DNA of 64,000 bases from Owenia fusiformis (taxonomy: Eukaryota; Annelida; Polychaeta; Sabellida; Oweniidae). Location: assembly GCA_903813345.2 (NCBI GenBank), contig CAIIXF020000002.1, positions 11,926,150 through 11,990,149 on the forward strand, written 5' to 3'. How positions within the stretch are numbered: the stretch's first letter is position 1; each line of letters begins with the position of its first letter. The notes under the pieces were generated by a model. It was given only the letters and a program-made list of their open reading frames with translations, did not search any database and had not been told where the DNA came from. A program made the translations under genes and the position numbers. Shown here piece after piece: positions 38,301-45,319 of this stretch.

Positions 38301-39203
38301 TTAATTTGGCGGATATGCGAAAAAAATTGTTTGCGAATTACCACGTAAATGGGCATATTTGGCTATGTTCATTTTTCTTTTTTTCTTTTGAGGACCACTG
38401 GCGATATTCACCACGTTTGTACATTTTTTGAGATCATCCTTTACATTTTGCACCTCGATCGATGCTGCTACAATACCATACTTTTCCTTTCCAGTTCTTC
38501 CCTGAGTATTAATGAGTGACTGACCAGTTCTGAGCCAATTTATGAGAGACATTTTTTTCATATTTTTGGAAAAAACTAAACAGGAAGTGACCTAAATACA
38601 CTGGACGAAATACCCTAGATAATTCCCAGGGATTCATTCTAAATTTTGGCGAAGATTTATATTGGCGAATTTTTCAATTTCGCCAAATTCGCCAAATTAA
38701 AGCGGGCGCCAAATTAACCCAATCTACAGTAAATGAAGTGATAGACCACCAGCAGGTTGCACACCTATCTGATCCCAAAGACTGGCAGTGTGGGCCAGAA
38801 ATCAATTAAGAGCAAACACAATAAGATCAATTACCACTGACTACATGTATCTCTGTAATTTAATCATATAATTGCTTAGTAATGAACAAATATATTCTTC
38901 CATCAAGTTCCTTTGCAAGTTCCTGGAAATAATATTATCATCAAGAGGTAGGCAGTAGGGGGGGGGGGGGGGGGGGGGGGGGGCACTAGGCAGACATTTC
39001 ATTTCAAGACATGTAAAAACTGTATACTAACGGTTTATTGAGCCTTGACATCTGAGGTGCATTTGACGAGCCTGAAGAACTTGGAACTCTGGGTGTCATC
39101 ATCAACTTGCGGAAGTCATCATTGGTAAGTGGCTGCGCATCATCATCATCATCTCCCTGAGCCATCCCCTGGGGAGGCGCGGGATTAGAGTACACATCAT
39201 CCC
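14129..39203 (-). CDS. IK: IK / protein RED, spliceosomal B-complex factor (15 coding exons, exon 1 missing)
   Basis: Spliced gene whose exons join as 39203-39032, 34266-34134, 32936-32845, 32541-32427, 29255-29188, 27311-27247, 26944-26781, 25671-25563, 24591-24525, 23703-23548, 23127-23031, 18568-18497, 17200-17097, 16530-16375 and 14300-14129. They total 1742 nt: 2 nt of a split codon, then 579 codons and a stop. Phases agree at all fourteen junctions, and each intron is GT..AG. RED family landmarks appear in order: an N-terminal domain with LTNDDFRKLMMTPR, GGDMEHTHLVKGL and AYVVDLDDEY; an Arg/Asp/Glu repeat tract; then GNKKGP-GRWDF and a basic C terminus. The vertebrate protein is about 557 residues, so this copy is nearly full length. 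RED is known as a nuclear protein that works with MFAP1 in the activating spliceosome and has also been linked to MAD1 and the spindle checkpoint. The function here is inferred from homology. About five N-terminal residues are unassigned. Confidence 0.97.
14707..15516. mobile_element. Non-autonomous TIR element, ATCACACCAAACTAGTT family, copy 1
   Basis: Ends read CCCTACTATCACACCAAACT and the inverse AGTTTGGTGTGATTGTGATA, then GGG. An internal copy of the tip (ATCACACCAAACAAGTT) at about 15095 shows a composite body. It lies in the last IK intron. No transposase is present. The target duplication is unclear. Confidence 0.75.
15601..16140. mobile_element. ATCACACCAAACTAGTT family, copy 2 (truncated)
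   Basis: Starts with the same left tip as the copy at 14707 and shares GTTATACGACGTTGCACACC, but lacks the right inverted end. It lies head-to-tail about 85 bp from copy 1 in the same IK intron. Confidence 0.7.
16270..16296. repeat. Mariner-type end remnant
   Basis: TTTTTTTTGGGTCACCCTGTA resembles one end of a mariner-type MITE. The partner end was not found. Confidence 0.35.
16375..16530 (-). CDS. IK: IK exon 15
   Basis: Encodes MSEMADALDDSDDEADYTKM then DMGNKKGPIGRWDFETQEDY and SDYMSNKEALP. This is the strongly conserved RED C-terminal block. Acceptor TTCTAG, donor GTATGT. The Met here is internal. Confidence 0.97.
16630..16691. repeat. Perfect 18-bp hairpin in IK intron
   Basis: TGTATTGCTACTGAGATT at 16630-16647 pairs exactly with 16674-16691; the loop is 26 bp. 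Confidence 0.8.
16722..16838. repeat. Perfect 30-bp hairpin in IK intron
   Basis: The segment at 16722-16751 (beginning GATTTGAAGTGCAATACAGG) is exactly inverted at 16809-16838, with a 57-bp GC-richer loop. Pairing extends imperfectly beyond both sides. It lies 30 bp from the hairpin at 16630. Confidence 0.8.
17097..17200 (-). CDS. IK: IK exon 14
   Basis: Encodes GWGQDEAKERKKEDERNKKL then KKKVEVDSYAECYP and two bases of Gly. SYAECYP is a RED signature. The acceptor is TATATTTAAG, an AAG rather than CAG. It is directly preceded by a tandem array whose units carry TATATTTCAG followed by a near copy of this exon's first bases. Donor GTAAGT. Confidence 0.95.
17202..18295. repeat. 63-bp tandem array carrying copies of the IK exon 14 splice acceptor
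   Basis: Thirteen well-conserved 63-bp units fill about 17202-18030, followed by four or five diverged units to about 18295. On the minus strand each unit has a branch-point-like CTCTAATC, then TATATTTCAG, then GGCTGGTGGCAGAGCC. The true acceptor reads TATATTTAAG before GGCTGGGGCCA, so the array ends exactly at the exon. The 63-bp period leaves one minus-strand frame open for 298 codons, which is a period artefact and not a gene. Confidence 0.9.
18497..18568 (-). CDS. IK: IK exon 13
   Basis: Encodes DEERDRQPQASAKDFVQNIN and EKYK, 24 complete codons. It matches STKELIKSINEKFAG in the RED C-terminal domain. Acceptor CTGTTAG, donor GTAGGT. Tandem arrays lie in both flanking introns. Confidence 0.94.
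18580..22920. repeat. 107-bp tandem array in IK intron 12
   Basis: Roughly 26 units of 107 bp containing GCATTATAATCAAGATATTC, TGTCTGCATTATAACTAAGA and GGGACCAAAAGTTTAGAATC. They are interrupted once by the element at 19820-21316. The array abuts the acceptor of exon 13 and stops about 110 bp from the donor of exon 12. A few units lack the GACTATATGAATAA segment (about 19800 and 22145). The recurring ~62-codon ORFs come from the period. Confidence 0.9.
19820..21316. mobile_element. Harbinger-like non-autonomous element inside the 107-bp array
   Basis: Terminal repeats start AGGCCCGGTCACACCGCC and are inverted at the right end. The next ~25 bp (through CGTTCCTTGAA) also pair. TTA flanks both ends (19817-19819 and 21317-21319) and the array unit GTTTAGAATC resumes exactly, so the empty site is known. 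A 3-bp TTA duplication fits PIF/Harbinger. The body has many AGCGTTGG..TAGCGG subrepeats. No transposase was found. Confidence 0.8.
23031..23127 (-). CDS. IK: IK exon 12
   Basis: Encodes the second half of the RD/RE repeats (DRERHRDRRDRDRDRHGDKE) and KKRTYFERPVDE, which matches KKRHSYFEKPKVDDE. Acceptor TTTTCAG, donor GTATGA, phase 0. The 107-bp tandem array begins about 110 bp into the next intron. Confidence 0.95.
23548..23703 (-). CDS. IK: IK exon 11
   Basis: Encodes NIYGDVDDYVPSYKEKDRRK and then the first half of the Arg/Asp repeat tract (RYDRGRDDRKYRDRDSDRHR...). It corresponds to NIFEDIGDYVPS plus the RED repeat that gives the protein its name. Acceptor TTGTAG, donor GTAAGA. An ORF on the opposite strand is a shadow of this repeat. 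Confidence 0.95.
23745..23865. repeat. Short copy of the GTCACCAC-ended repeat
   Basis: TGCAAAATATCACCAC, GCCAAACACCAACCACC and CAATATGTCAACACTTTTGA match the ends of the repeat at 7250-8536 without its tandem core. It lies in an IK intron. Confidence 0.5.
24525..24591 (-). CDS. IK: IK exon 10
   Basis: Encodes a short Ala run, then RLKEESKQKEKLPGADD. It is a linker poorly conserved in sequence but of the right length and phase between the YLRQG block and the GDVDDYVPS block. Acceptor TTTTTAG, donor GTAAGA. Confidence 0.9.
24640..25400. repeat. Tandem array of ~140-bp units (AAATGGCCGCCTTGACATTTAC family)
   Basis: About four units with CCAGAATGCCAAAAAACTAA, CATCCCTGAAAATTTGAAAT and GACAAGACTTTACAGACAAG. 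Related units lie at 49320-49495 and 57000-57310. The ends resemble the GTCACCAC-ended repeats. It lies in the IK intron between exons 9 and 10. Confidence 0.7.
25563..25671 (-). CDS. IK: IK exon 9
   Basis: Encodes NTTTLSTNDIVINKLTQILS then YLRQGRRDRKHKKKEK. It matches QTTLTTNDIVISKLTQILSYLRQG and the following lysine-rich tract. Acceptor TTTCCAG. The donor GTACAC is the weakest in the gene, but the phase (1 nt of a Gly/Ala codon) fits the next exon. Confidence 0.95.
26781..26944 (-). CDS. IK: IK exon 8
   Basis: Encodes GRSIYRVVFKKNLPERNELF, LPHRMAYVVDLDDEYIDSDI and PTTMIRSKADCPTLE. This is the central RED core and is nearly identical to the vertebrate block. Acceptor CACTAG, donor GTAAGA. 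An A-rich run lies just beyond the donor. Confidence 0.97.
27000..27110. repeat. Short copy of the GTCACCAC-ended repeat
   Basis: CATGCAAAATGTCACCATC, GCCAAACACCAACTGG and AAATTTGTCACTGAT parallel the copies at 7250-8536 and 23745-23865. It lies in the IK intron between exons 7 and 8. Confidence 0.5.
27247..27311 (-). CDS. IK: IK exon 7
   Basis: Encodes GEHKEKEEEDEEDRIDFKSK and L, ending with one base of a Gly codon. It matches the acidic linker and IEFKTRL of RED. Acceptor TATTTCAG, donor GTAAAG. Confidence 0.95.
27413..29030 (+). mobile_element. Decayed Tc1/mariner element in IK intron
   Basis: Inverted repeats of about 140 bp (27413-27553 and 28889-29030) enclose a broken transposase. 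The tips read TTCAGTATTATAACTT on the left and the inverse on the right. A TA duplication would sit a few bases inside these limits. The element lies between IK exons 6 and 7 in the opposite orientation to the host gene. It appears inactive. Confidence 0.85.
27826..28882 (+). pseudogene. Tc1/mariner-type transposase, two frameshifts
   Basis: Three reading frames together cover one transposase. 27826-28149 gives a helix-turn-helix N terminus (FSKTDKSIIEACFIEKGWKG and RRSINRIIKRLETKG, then a basic PGSGRPR linker). 28146-28600 carries FTDEKDF with the first catalytic Asp at 28290 and QQDGATSHTS with the second at 28578. The C-terminal frame, to 28882, carries WPPQSPDCNAMD with the likely third Asp at 28679. 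The frame shifts at about 28149 and between 28590 and 28660, so no intact enzyme is encoded. The D..D spacing near the end is roughly 33-34 residues, allowing for the shift. The enzyme would cut and rejoin element ends at TA sites. Confidence 0.85.
29188..29255 (-). CDS. IK: IK exon 6
   Basis: Encodes VRAEINIKEDEDTFLDEV followed by LTAK. VRAEI continues directly from ALLEK, as in vertebrate RED. Acceptor TTTGCAG, donor GTAAGT; two bases of a Pro codon are left over. The intron that follows contains a decayed Tc1/mariner element. Confidence 0.95.
29358..30019. mobile_element. hAT-like non-autonomous element, 8-bp TSD
   Basis: Ends TAGGGATGGGACGG and CCGTCCCACCCCTA are inverted. GTAATCGA is duplicated on both sides (29350-29357 and 30020-30027). 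The body carries GGTTCGGTTC tandem repeats near the left end and GATACGAATACGCG repeats. It is 662 bp long with no transposase. It lies in the IK intron between exons 5 and 6. Confidence 0.85.
30061..31138. mobile_element. Mariner-like TIR element, TA-flanked
   Basis: A perfect 37-bp terminal inverted repeat begins CGAGGGGTGATCCAAAAGTC, and weaker pairing continues to about 150 bp. TA lies on both sides. The body encodes no recognisable transposase; the ORF at 30414-30671 has no known domain. It contains a second inverted repeat at 30230/30967. Confidence 0.85.
30230..30967. repeat. Inner inverted-repeat element nested in the mariner-like element
   Basis: CCCTGCCACCCGGAACGGTA at 30230 pairs exactly with the right end at 30947-30967 (21 bp). 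No clear target duplication was found. It may be an older insertion or the original core of the outer element. Confidence 0.6.
31151..31773. mobile_element. hAT-like non-autonomous element, 8-bp TSD
   Basis: Ends TAGGGCTGGCATGGAACGG and the near-perfect inverse CCGTTCCGTGCCAGCCCTA. Flanks are CTGCACAG (31143-31150) and CTGCACGG (31774-31781), a 7-of-8 match. The body has CGGAACGGAA repeats. It lies 12 bp from the mariner-like element. Confidence 0.85.
32427..32541 (-). CDS. IK: IK exon 5
   Basis: Encodes GENYAERRKQLIQESKYLGG then DMEHTHLVKGLDYALLEK, one of the most conserved RED blocks. Acceptor CTTCAAG, donor GTAGGT. It ends in phase 0 after Lys. Confidence 0.97.
32845..32936 (-). CDS. IK: IK exon 4
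   Basis: Encodes AKERRDDGPGKEDEVVSTTADYRAVAPDAK and two bases of an Ala codon. It matches AKERRDGVNKDYEETELISTTANYRAV of RED. Acceptor ATCCAG, donor GTAAGT. Confidence 0.96.
32950..34050. other. IK intron 3 sequence with no feature seen
   Basis: AT-rich intron between exons 3 and 4. No repeat borders or supported ORF were found. Confidence 0.4.
34134..34266 (-). CDS. IK: IK exon 3
   Basis: Encodes MPKEFTSEENDPGQRRREKKK, then a charged helix ending EKKYRDR. It matches the RED segment MPREY..DEDPAARRRKKKSYYAKL..EKYRDR. Acceptor TTTGTAG, donor GTGAGT. The first G completes the Pro codon begun in the previous exon. The ATG here is internal, not a start. Confidence 0.96.
34420..35640. repeat. 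~147-bp tandem array between ATCCCACCGAA inverted ends
   Basis: About eight units each contain GTCCCTAGGCATCATCATAT, TATTTGAGTTATCAAAGATT and AAAATGGCCGCCATTTTGAA. The left end reads AGCAAATCCCACCGAAC and the right end TTCGGTGGGATAATG after a GGATGGACGG motif. The same end structure occurs at 46523-47386, and the left end alone at about 35873. It lies in IK intron 2. Confidence 0.75.
35650..35810. repeat. Low-complexity CAGTGCTGTACAGCGCTGTA-rich tract
   Basis: Overlapping short palindromes based on CTGTACAG and CAGCGCTG, of unknown origin. They lie next to the array ending at 35640. Confidence 0.5.
35870..38225. other. IK intron 2 sequence, no gene seen
   Basis: Begins with a left-end fragment of the ATCCCACCGAA family (about 35870-36340). 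Further on, 37470-37800 and 37880-38080 share ATTTAAA.GAT.GGCTTTCCA, AAAATG.CGTTTTGATA and GGCGTAGTGTTGAATTTACA, so they are diverged copies of one repeat. The ORF at 37165-37404 has no recognisable content. Confidence 0.45.
38232..38729. mobile_element. TA-flanked MITE, CTGTAGATTGGGTTAATTTG family
   Basis: Terminal repeats CTGTAGATTGGGTTAATTTG and the exact inverse, with TA on both sides; 498 bp long. The body repeats TTGGCGAA/TTCGCCAA motifs. Similar in size and style to the element at 56420-56911. Confidence 0.8.
38958..38983 (+). repeat. 26-base G run
   Basis: An uninterrupted G homopolymer that reads as poly-C in the IK transcript, about 50 bp past the exon 2 donor. The exact length may be affected by sequencing. 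Confidence 0.85.
39032..39203 (-). CDS. IK: IK exon 2 (first recognised coding exon)
   Basis: Opens after a CAG acceptor with 2 nt of a split codon, then encodes DDVYSNPAPPQG, an acidic Asp run and LTNDDFRKLMMTPR, the conserved RED N-terminal block. It ends with CC of a Pro codon before a GTTAGT donor. SNPAPPQG corresponds to SNPLAPDG near residue 10 of vertebrate RED, so only a few residues lie in the missing exon 1. An internal Met in QGMAQG is in frame but would drop conserved residues. A 26-base G run lies about 50 bp beyond the donor. Confidence 0.95.
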
Positions 39204-39573
39204 CTGAATGAAAAAATATTCCTCCATGATACAAACACATCAAAATATGAACCCTTTGAGAAGTCCTATTCATGGCAGACATTTTGAAATAGTGTTCGCT
39301 TTTAATAGTTAAGTGTATACCTCTGCAATTTGAGTCAGTCACAACTTTTATGGCTTTGGGATATTGTTTCGTGTAATGGTTCATTAATTGAGGAAGATGG
39401 TCTTGGCACACGATAATTGTGAAGTTTTTTTTTATAAAATCAACCTGAAACTTTATTTGGTCAAGGAGACGAGGACCTATTTGGAATAAGCCTACTTAAG
39501 TTATGAGTGGCTTAACTTAAAACAATTATTAGGCTATCACAGCTGGAGAGCTGGACTCTCACATCCATTGTTA

Positions 39574-40388
39574 CCCTACTATCACACCAAACTAGTTCTC
39601 ACTCATTCTCGAAAACGGACTTCAACTGTGTACGAACGGACTGGATGTACTTAGAACCGTTTGGGGTCTATTTACAAACTTCATCGAACGTACTCGAACG
39701 GATAGGTCCTCTTGAACTTAGAACATGCTCAAAATGTTCTCGTGGTCGTCACATTCTACAATAAGAACGAGTGACAACGTATTAACGACGAGCTGGACGG
39801 ACTACGAACGGAACCGTCGTACTTCAATCCTAATAGAGACGTTTTTATAACGAGTTTAACTGTCTGAGGATGTATTGAGAACGAGGTAGAACTAATTGCA
39901 AACGGGTTTAAACTGACTAAGAACGTATTAAAGACTGCTTATGAATGAGTTAGCAAAAATATAGCTATCACACCAAACAAGTTGTCACTGCATTCGTCAA
40001 AACTGGTTTTAAACTGTGTGCGAACGGAATGAACGTAGCTGTAACTTTCTAAGGTCTATTTACAAACTTCATGAACGTTCTCAGACGGAAAGGTGATTTT
40101 AGAATTTTGAATCGATTCAAAATTCGATGGCGACCATACCGTTCTGTAATCAGGTAATGATGACCTTCTAGACTAAGGGACGCGTTACACGACGTTGCAC
40201 TGTTGCACACCGACCTGGTGCGACCTGAACGAACTGCGAATGAGATGGACGTATTGAAGACTGTTTATGAACGAAGTAGCTAATTACTTTCGACATATTT
40301 CCCGACCACAGCCAGATTGAGCCCGTTTTACCACGTTTTCGTAGGACTGGCAAGAACAGGTAAGAACTAGTTTGGTGTGATAGGGGGG
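39574..40388. mobile_element. ATCACACCAAACTAGTT family, copy 3
   Basis: Left end CCCTACTATCACACCAAACT and right end AACTAGTTTGGTGTGATAGG. Colinear with the copy at 14707-15516, including the internal tip copy at about 39970. It lies about 370 bp upstream of IK exon 2. Confidence 0.8.
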
Positions 40389-41370
40389 TTAGCATTAAAT
40401 GACATCATGATATACTAGTACTAGTATATAGTCTACTAGTATCAATGCACCTATGTTTAACAAAAATTCCCTTGGTCAGAAATTTCTTGAGAAATGGAGA
40501 TAATTTATGCATAATTTATATCAATAGTATATTAGAGGGGTCAATCTAAAAATCATATTTTTCATTCAAGGCCAACTTATAGGAATTTTAGTAATGACAA
40601 TTGAAAGCCCATAAAGCATATTGGTTCAAAAAAAATCCTGGAAAACCTAGAATTGTCATGCACCTACTCATTTACCAATTCCATAATTTTCACTAGAAAC
40701 AAATCGTGATTTTTTCGTAATTTTTTCTGATATTATAAAGTGCTTCATACTAATATTATACAATAACAAAATAGAGGGCAGCTAAGTGTCATAAATAATT
40801 TGTTTGTCATTGTTTCAAACACTCGGATAGTGACTTACTCATTATGTATTGCCTTAATCCTGTATTTTACTTTGTATTGTTTGTGTATTAAACAGTTGTG
40901 TCATTCACGTAGAGCTATTTATATACTGAATGGTTCTTTGTAAAATTACATGTACCAGGTTTTGACTATTCAACCTAGATTTGTGTTTGGGCAGGCTGAA
41001 ATGAATAAGTGTGAAAATAAAATGAACTACAGGGTGAGACAAAAATGTCATCCAAAGAAATGTTATTAACTCTCATTCAGTATGAGTTGAAATCATATTT
41101 GGTTTATTTTACCATGTAAATTCCTTTTGCATTTTACCATGTTTCATGGGTCCATTTCTCATGGTCACAATTCTATGGCCATTCTACAAATTTCAGCCTC
41201 GTCCCTTCAGGCAGACCTGTACTGGTCGGTTGAGGTTGTAAGTTCACAGTCACAGAAATTTTTTTCTAACTTGTTGTAGGGGTTGACATTATCTCAGAGA
41301 TAGCCCGTGGTCATGAGATGAGGCTGGCATGTTGGACCATGTTTCGTATTATAGGGCCAATTAAACTTAC

Positions 41371-41936
41371 AGTGCTGGTATATATTAATTGATCAGTCGT
41401 TCAATTGGCATATTTTCTTGAATTTTAACATTTAATGTCCTAAACTCCCACAAACTGCAGAAAAGTATACCCCATAAATCATATTTAGCAAATTGAGTGT
41501 CTCCAAGGCTTCACACCAGCGTATGCATAATGCATTTGTCACAGTTTGAGCTGAAATTTCGCCAAAATGAAGAAGGCTAAGGGTAGTCTCTGCCAGGTTT
41601 GTTTATTTTAAGTAATCTGATTGGTCTAAACTTTGCTGCACATGCGCACAATGTGTGCCATGTTTTTTCTAGTGATTTCGTTTCGTTTCTTGGAGTTTGC
41701 ATTTCAGTGTAACTTCCGCAAAAATGGCGGACAATGGACAGAATTAACAGGTAAAATCACTTCGAAATTTCAAGAGAACTTTTTACCTATAATAGCAAAA
41801 CTTTTGTTTTATTTGTGCATTCTATCTATCAGATAAGAGTTTCAGGGGTATGTAGGCAAATTCATTTTGGTAGGAGCACTCTGTTTAGTTTGAAAACGCA
41901 CCCTGTATTATTATATATCAGCACTGTAGTAAAATG
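41371..41936. repeat. Dispersed repeat block, copy 1
   Basis: Two parts: GTGCTGGTATATATTAATTG..GAAGGCTAAGGGTAGTCTCT (41371-41610) and TTTGCATTTCAGTGTAACTT..CAGCACTGTAGT (41690-41936). Both recur at 61000-61940. AAAAATGGCGGACAATGG begins with an ATG, but the frame is stopped and the block is clearly repetitive. Confidence 0.7.
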
Positions 41937-42377
41937 AAAGAACATTAAACAAGGTTTTATTATGCGAAATAACACTTTAACAGATGCGCAATTTGTTTGG
42001 GCTACATTTTTGGCTCACTCGGTATTAGACTGCACTTTGATAGTATTCATGATGTCTTATGTTTGGTAAAAGGCAATGTTTTAACCTACTTTTGATGGCA
42101 AATTCATTTTAATATGATTGAAATAGTGGCAGGTACTATTTATATTTAATGAGCCAAAAAATAGTAGGTTGATCTGACAGCTGTTTGTTGAATTCGCAAT
42201 TACTGCTTATAATGGACTTTCAAAGCCCGGGGTCACCTATGTAGTTTCTTCATCCTAGGTCAAATCCACTCAAGAATGCCCTTAATTACAATGGTGTAAT
42301 ATTAGATGCAACATTTATTTATCTCTGGAATCACACCATCCATAAGCTTAATCATAATTACGTCAATTGACCTACAG

Positions 42378-42478
42378 CATAGGCCTCAGGAAAAGTAGTA
42401 GGAAGGCAGCTTATGAATGCCCCAGATGCTCATAAGCTTTCTACTACTTTTACATAGGCCTATGGACTATAGATAAGT
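42378..42478. repeat. Imperfect hairpin
   Basis: GCATAGGCCTCAGGAAAAGTAGTAGGAAG (42378-42406) pairs with CTTTCTACTACTTTT.CATAGGCCTATG at the right end, with CTTATGAATG/CTCATAAG in the inner stem. Confidence 0.55.
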
Positions 42479-43209
42479 TTGGGAACCCTCGTTTTAACCA
42501 AAACCTCTATTCCTAATTACAGCCCCTATAACAACAACCCCGAACCAAGTAGCAGTCAGGGGACCTAAAAGCTTTTGTTTATGTGCCAACCTATAATGAG
42601 ACTCCCTTTAGTGAATAATAACCAGGAAGTCGTCTAAGGTATAGCAACATGTTCAGTTAGTAATTTTAGAGAAGGTCAATGAATCTTCTAATCGTTCATT
42701 CAGTTCAGGTATGGATAAACTATGAGTCCTGGGTTTTATGAGAAATAATAGCAGAGATGTTTGGCCTGGGGCGTTCATATTAGACCCAGTTTGAATAGTT
42801 TATCCCACTTAAACCCCATACTGACTCTTATGAAGGGTATATGACCCATTATCCAAGTTTAGAAAAATTAATCTGTTTTAACTATGAGGTAAGTGTGTAG
42901 AGAAGTAAGTTGGTTTAATTGGTTCAGCTTCAATGCACCGCATGTATCAGGCAAGGTACAGTTAAGAATTTTATTTATTATGTGTTTACAATTCAACTAT
43001 TGAGTGATTGAAAAAGGTTTAATTAGTACAGCTTCATTGCACTGCATGTGACAATCAAGGTGTTAATATTGAGCCAAACACTGTCATTCATATTTTGTGC
43101 CACACTGGTTTTAGATAGCCATTGTTCAAAAACAATAGAACAAGAATGCACTCTTCTTTGTTACTACTGTACATTTCAAAAAGGTCTTCACATTGAACAT
43201 TTTTTCAAA

Positions 43210-43450
43210 ATGATCTTCAAGGTCTCAGAAATTCAAATCTGACTTCAGATTTGACAGTTGACCTTCAATGACCTTCTCAAAGTAAAGAGGGTCTAAAAGG
43301 TATTTTTCAACTTGCTTCAAATTGACGGATTTTTTTCAAAATCACCTACAAGTTCTCAGAAGTCAAATCTGACTTTTGATTTGACATTTGACCTCTCAAG
43401 TTCAAAAAGATCAAAAAGGTATTTTTCAACTTGCTTCAAATTACCATTTT
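43210..43450. repeat. Inverted fragment of the ~145-bp GACCTT repeat
   Basis: TGACCTTCAATGACCTTCTC, TTTTTCAACTTGCTTCAAAT and TCAGAAGTCAAATCTGACTT are the reverse strand of the array at 7290-8360. It ends in GTGGTGACATTTTGTAATGT, the same border motif. Confidence 0.65.
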
Positions 43451-43841
43451 TTCAAGATTTGACTTGAACTACAATGTGGTGACATTTTGTAATGTTAATG
43501 CCCTGTTCTACATGTTGTTATTTTATGATTTCTTTACGAAGTATTGGCTTCGTACCTCGAACCCATGTGCGTGGGTGTTGATACAGTTTTTGAACGGTTC
43601 AATCTTCAAAGTTTTAAAAGATTATTCAATCTTAATGCTATGTGAGGTATTAATACATTCATAGTATCTATAGATGTGAAGTTCCTCTAGTCAAAGATCG
43701 ATAGACACAGAATCATAAAATAAAGCTATGATGGCATAATAATGTTTCTGTTTGTTTATGATACTTTTAATTGTCTTGAAAATTTTGATCGATGTTGAAA
43801 AAGTCATTTCAGTGTTTTCAGTAGGCTTGTCCAAGATTGCG

Positions 43842-44649
43842 TCCCTGAGGGGTCATTCATCAAGCTATCGCAAGCACGTCGCAAGCCTGCGATGTCGCAA
43901 GGGCCTTTTTTAGCGATTACGTCCTATTCATCAATCTCGTGCGACTGCGATCGGTAGAATTTCCTGCGACGTAGCAATGAAATACCCCTAAAATTGCCCA
44001 AATTTAAGCGACCGGTGGTACCCAGTCGCAGTGATTTTAGTTCACGAAAAATGTCCTAAATTAGTTGAATTTCTTTATGAAATTATATAGAAATTCTAGG
44101 ACGTATAGTTCGATATTCGATCCATGTTATATTAAAATTGCAGAGCATATGCATTATGTTTAACATGTTTGTGATGCTACCAAAAACAGCTAGTTTTCGG
44201 CTTGTATTTTCAAGTACTTCACCGTGCGACCGGTCGCAGTGATTGTGCGTTACACGTGGTTTTGGGTTTTGACCCACGTGGCTGTGCCCCCTCAGTATTC
44301 AACTGATGGTTGATTTCAACCGTAATGCTCTGCGTAGAGAATGCGTACTTAGAGATCATACAGATCCTCTTCAAATAAACGATAATGTGGACCTTATTTT
44401 GCGATGTCACATGCCTAGGGTTAACTATTATAAAAGTTTACGAAATGATGCAAGAGGTTCTCGAAAGGATAACTAACACGTGTACAAGCACGTCCATGTG
44501 ATAATCACTGCGACTGGTCGCATGGACATCGCAGACTGCGATTTGTTAATAAATAGGTCACAGTCGCAGTCACTGCGACCTCGAACGGTGGTCGCAGTGT
44601 CTGCGACGTCGCAGTGAATGCGATAGCTTGATGAATGACCCCTCAGGGA
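43842..44649. mobile_element. TIR element rich in TGCGAC motifs
   Basis: A 31-bp perfect terminal inverted repeat begins TCCCTGAGGGGTCATTCATC and runs to CTATCGCA. Further loose pairing uses GTCGCA/TGCGAC repeats. It is 808 bp long. No target duplication is obvious and there is no transposase. Confidence 0.75.
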
Positions 44650-45319
44650 TGTAATGATTTTCAAAAAATGCGTCTTCCCTCAAAAAACCGAGTTCCTTGA
44701 AAAAATATTACCGGGAAAGTTACGTGTTTACATTTGGACAAAATAAAATTGATGAAATTTTGAATCCCTTTTGCTATTTATCGGTCTTAATCAGCGTTCT
44801 AGCGAATGTAGTATATCATTGAATGATACAGTGAGATACCATCACATTGTGAGGTATAACTTATTTTCAACCATTAAAAACACATTTTCTTTGCATATTT
44901 GGAAGCAATAATTTGCTATTGATTTTGGAGCAATCTGGGCGAGGTTCAAATTTTTGGTTCAGTTTCTTGCGCATGTGCATTCTTAAATAATGATCACGTG
45001 ATCGCGCTTAATTGACCAATTGAAAATGGTTTGAATCAGGTCTTCAACTACCAGCCAATCGTAGGATTCGTACTGATTACTGCTCGGAAATCAAGTATTG
45101 GATAAGTTGAAAAATAAATGCGGAGTTTATAGGGTGAATTAAAATAAATATATGATTGCCCCTCTTCAACCTTGAAGGGAGAATGATCTGATGTCTATGT
45201 CGTTTGTTATTTGGCAATTTTAATTCATTCAGGGATCAGTCAATGTAAATAAGTTTACTATTGAATTTACCAAGCCTATACGCAAATTCCCCAAAGCAGA
45301 AAATGATCGGTTAGCATAC

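Noticed and set aside
39204-39411. Open frame upstream of IK exon 2 (MCQDHLPQLMNHYTK...)
   Set aside because: It is continuous with exon 2 but upstream of the CAG acceptor and has no similarity to RED, so it is treated as chance intronic open sequence.
41720-41760. ATGGCGGACAATGG followed by a donor-like AACAG/GTAAAA, as a possible IK exon 1
   Set aside because: It is on the plus strand, has a stop after seven codons, and is part of a block repeated at 61.0 and 61.7 kb.
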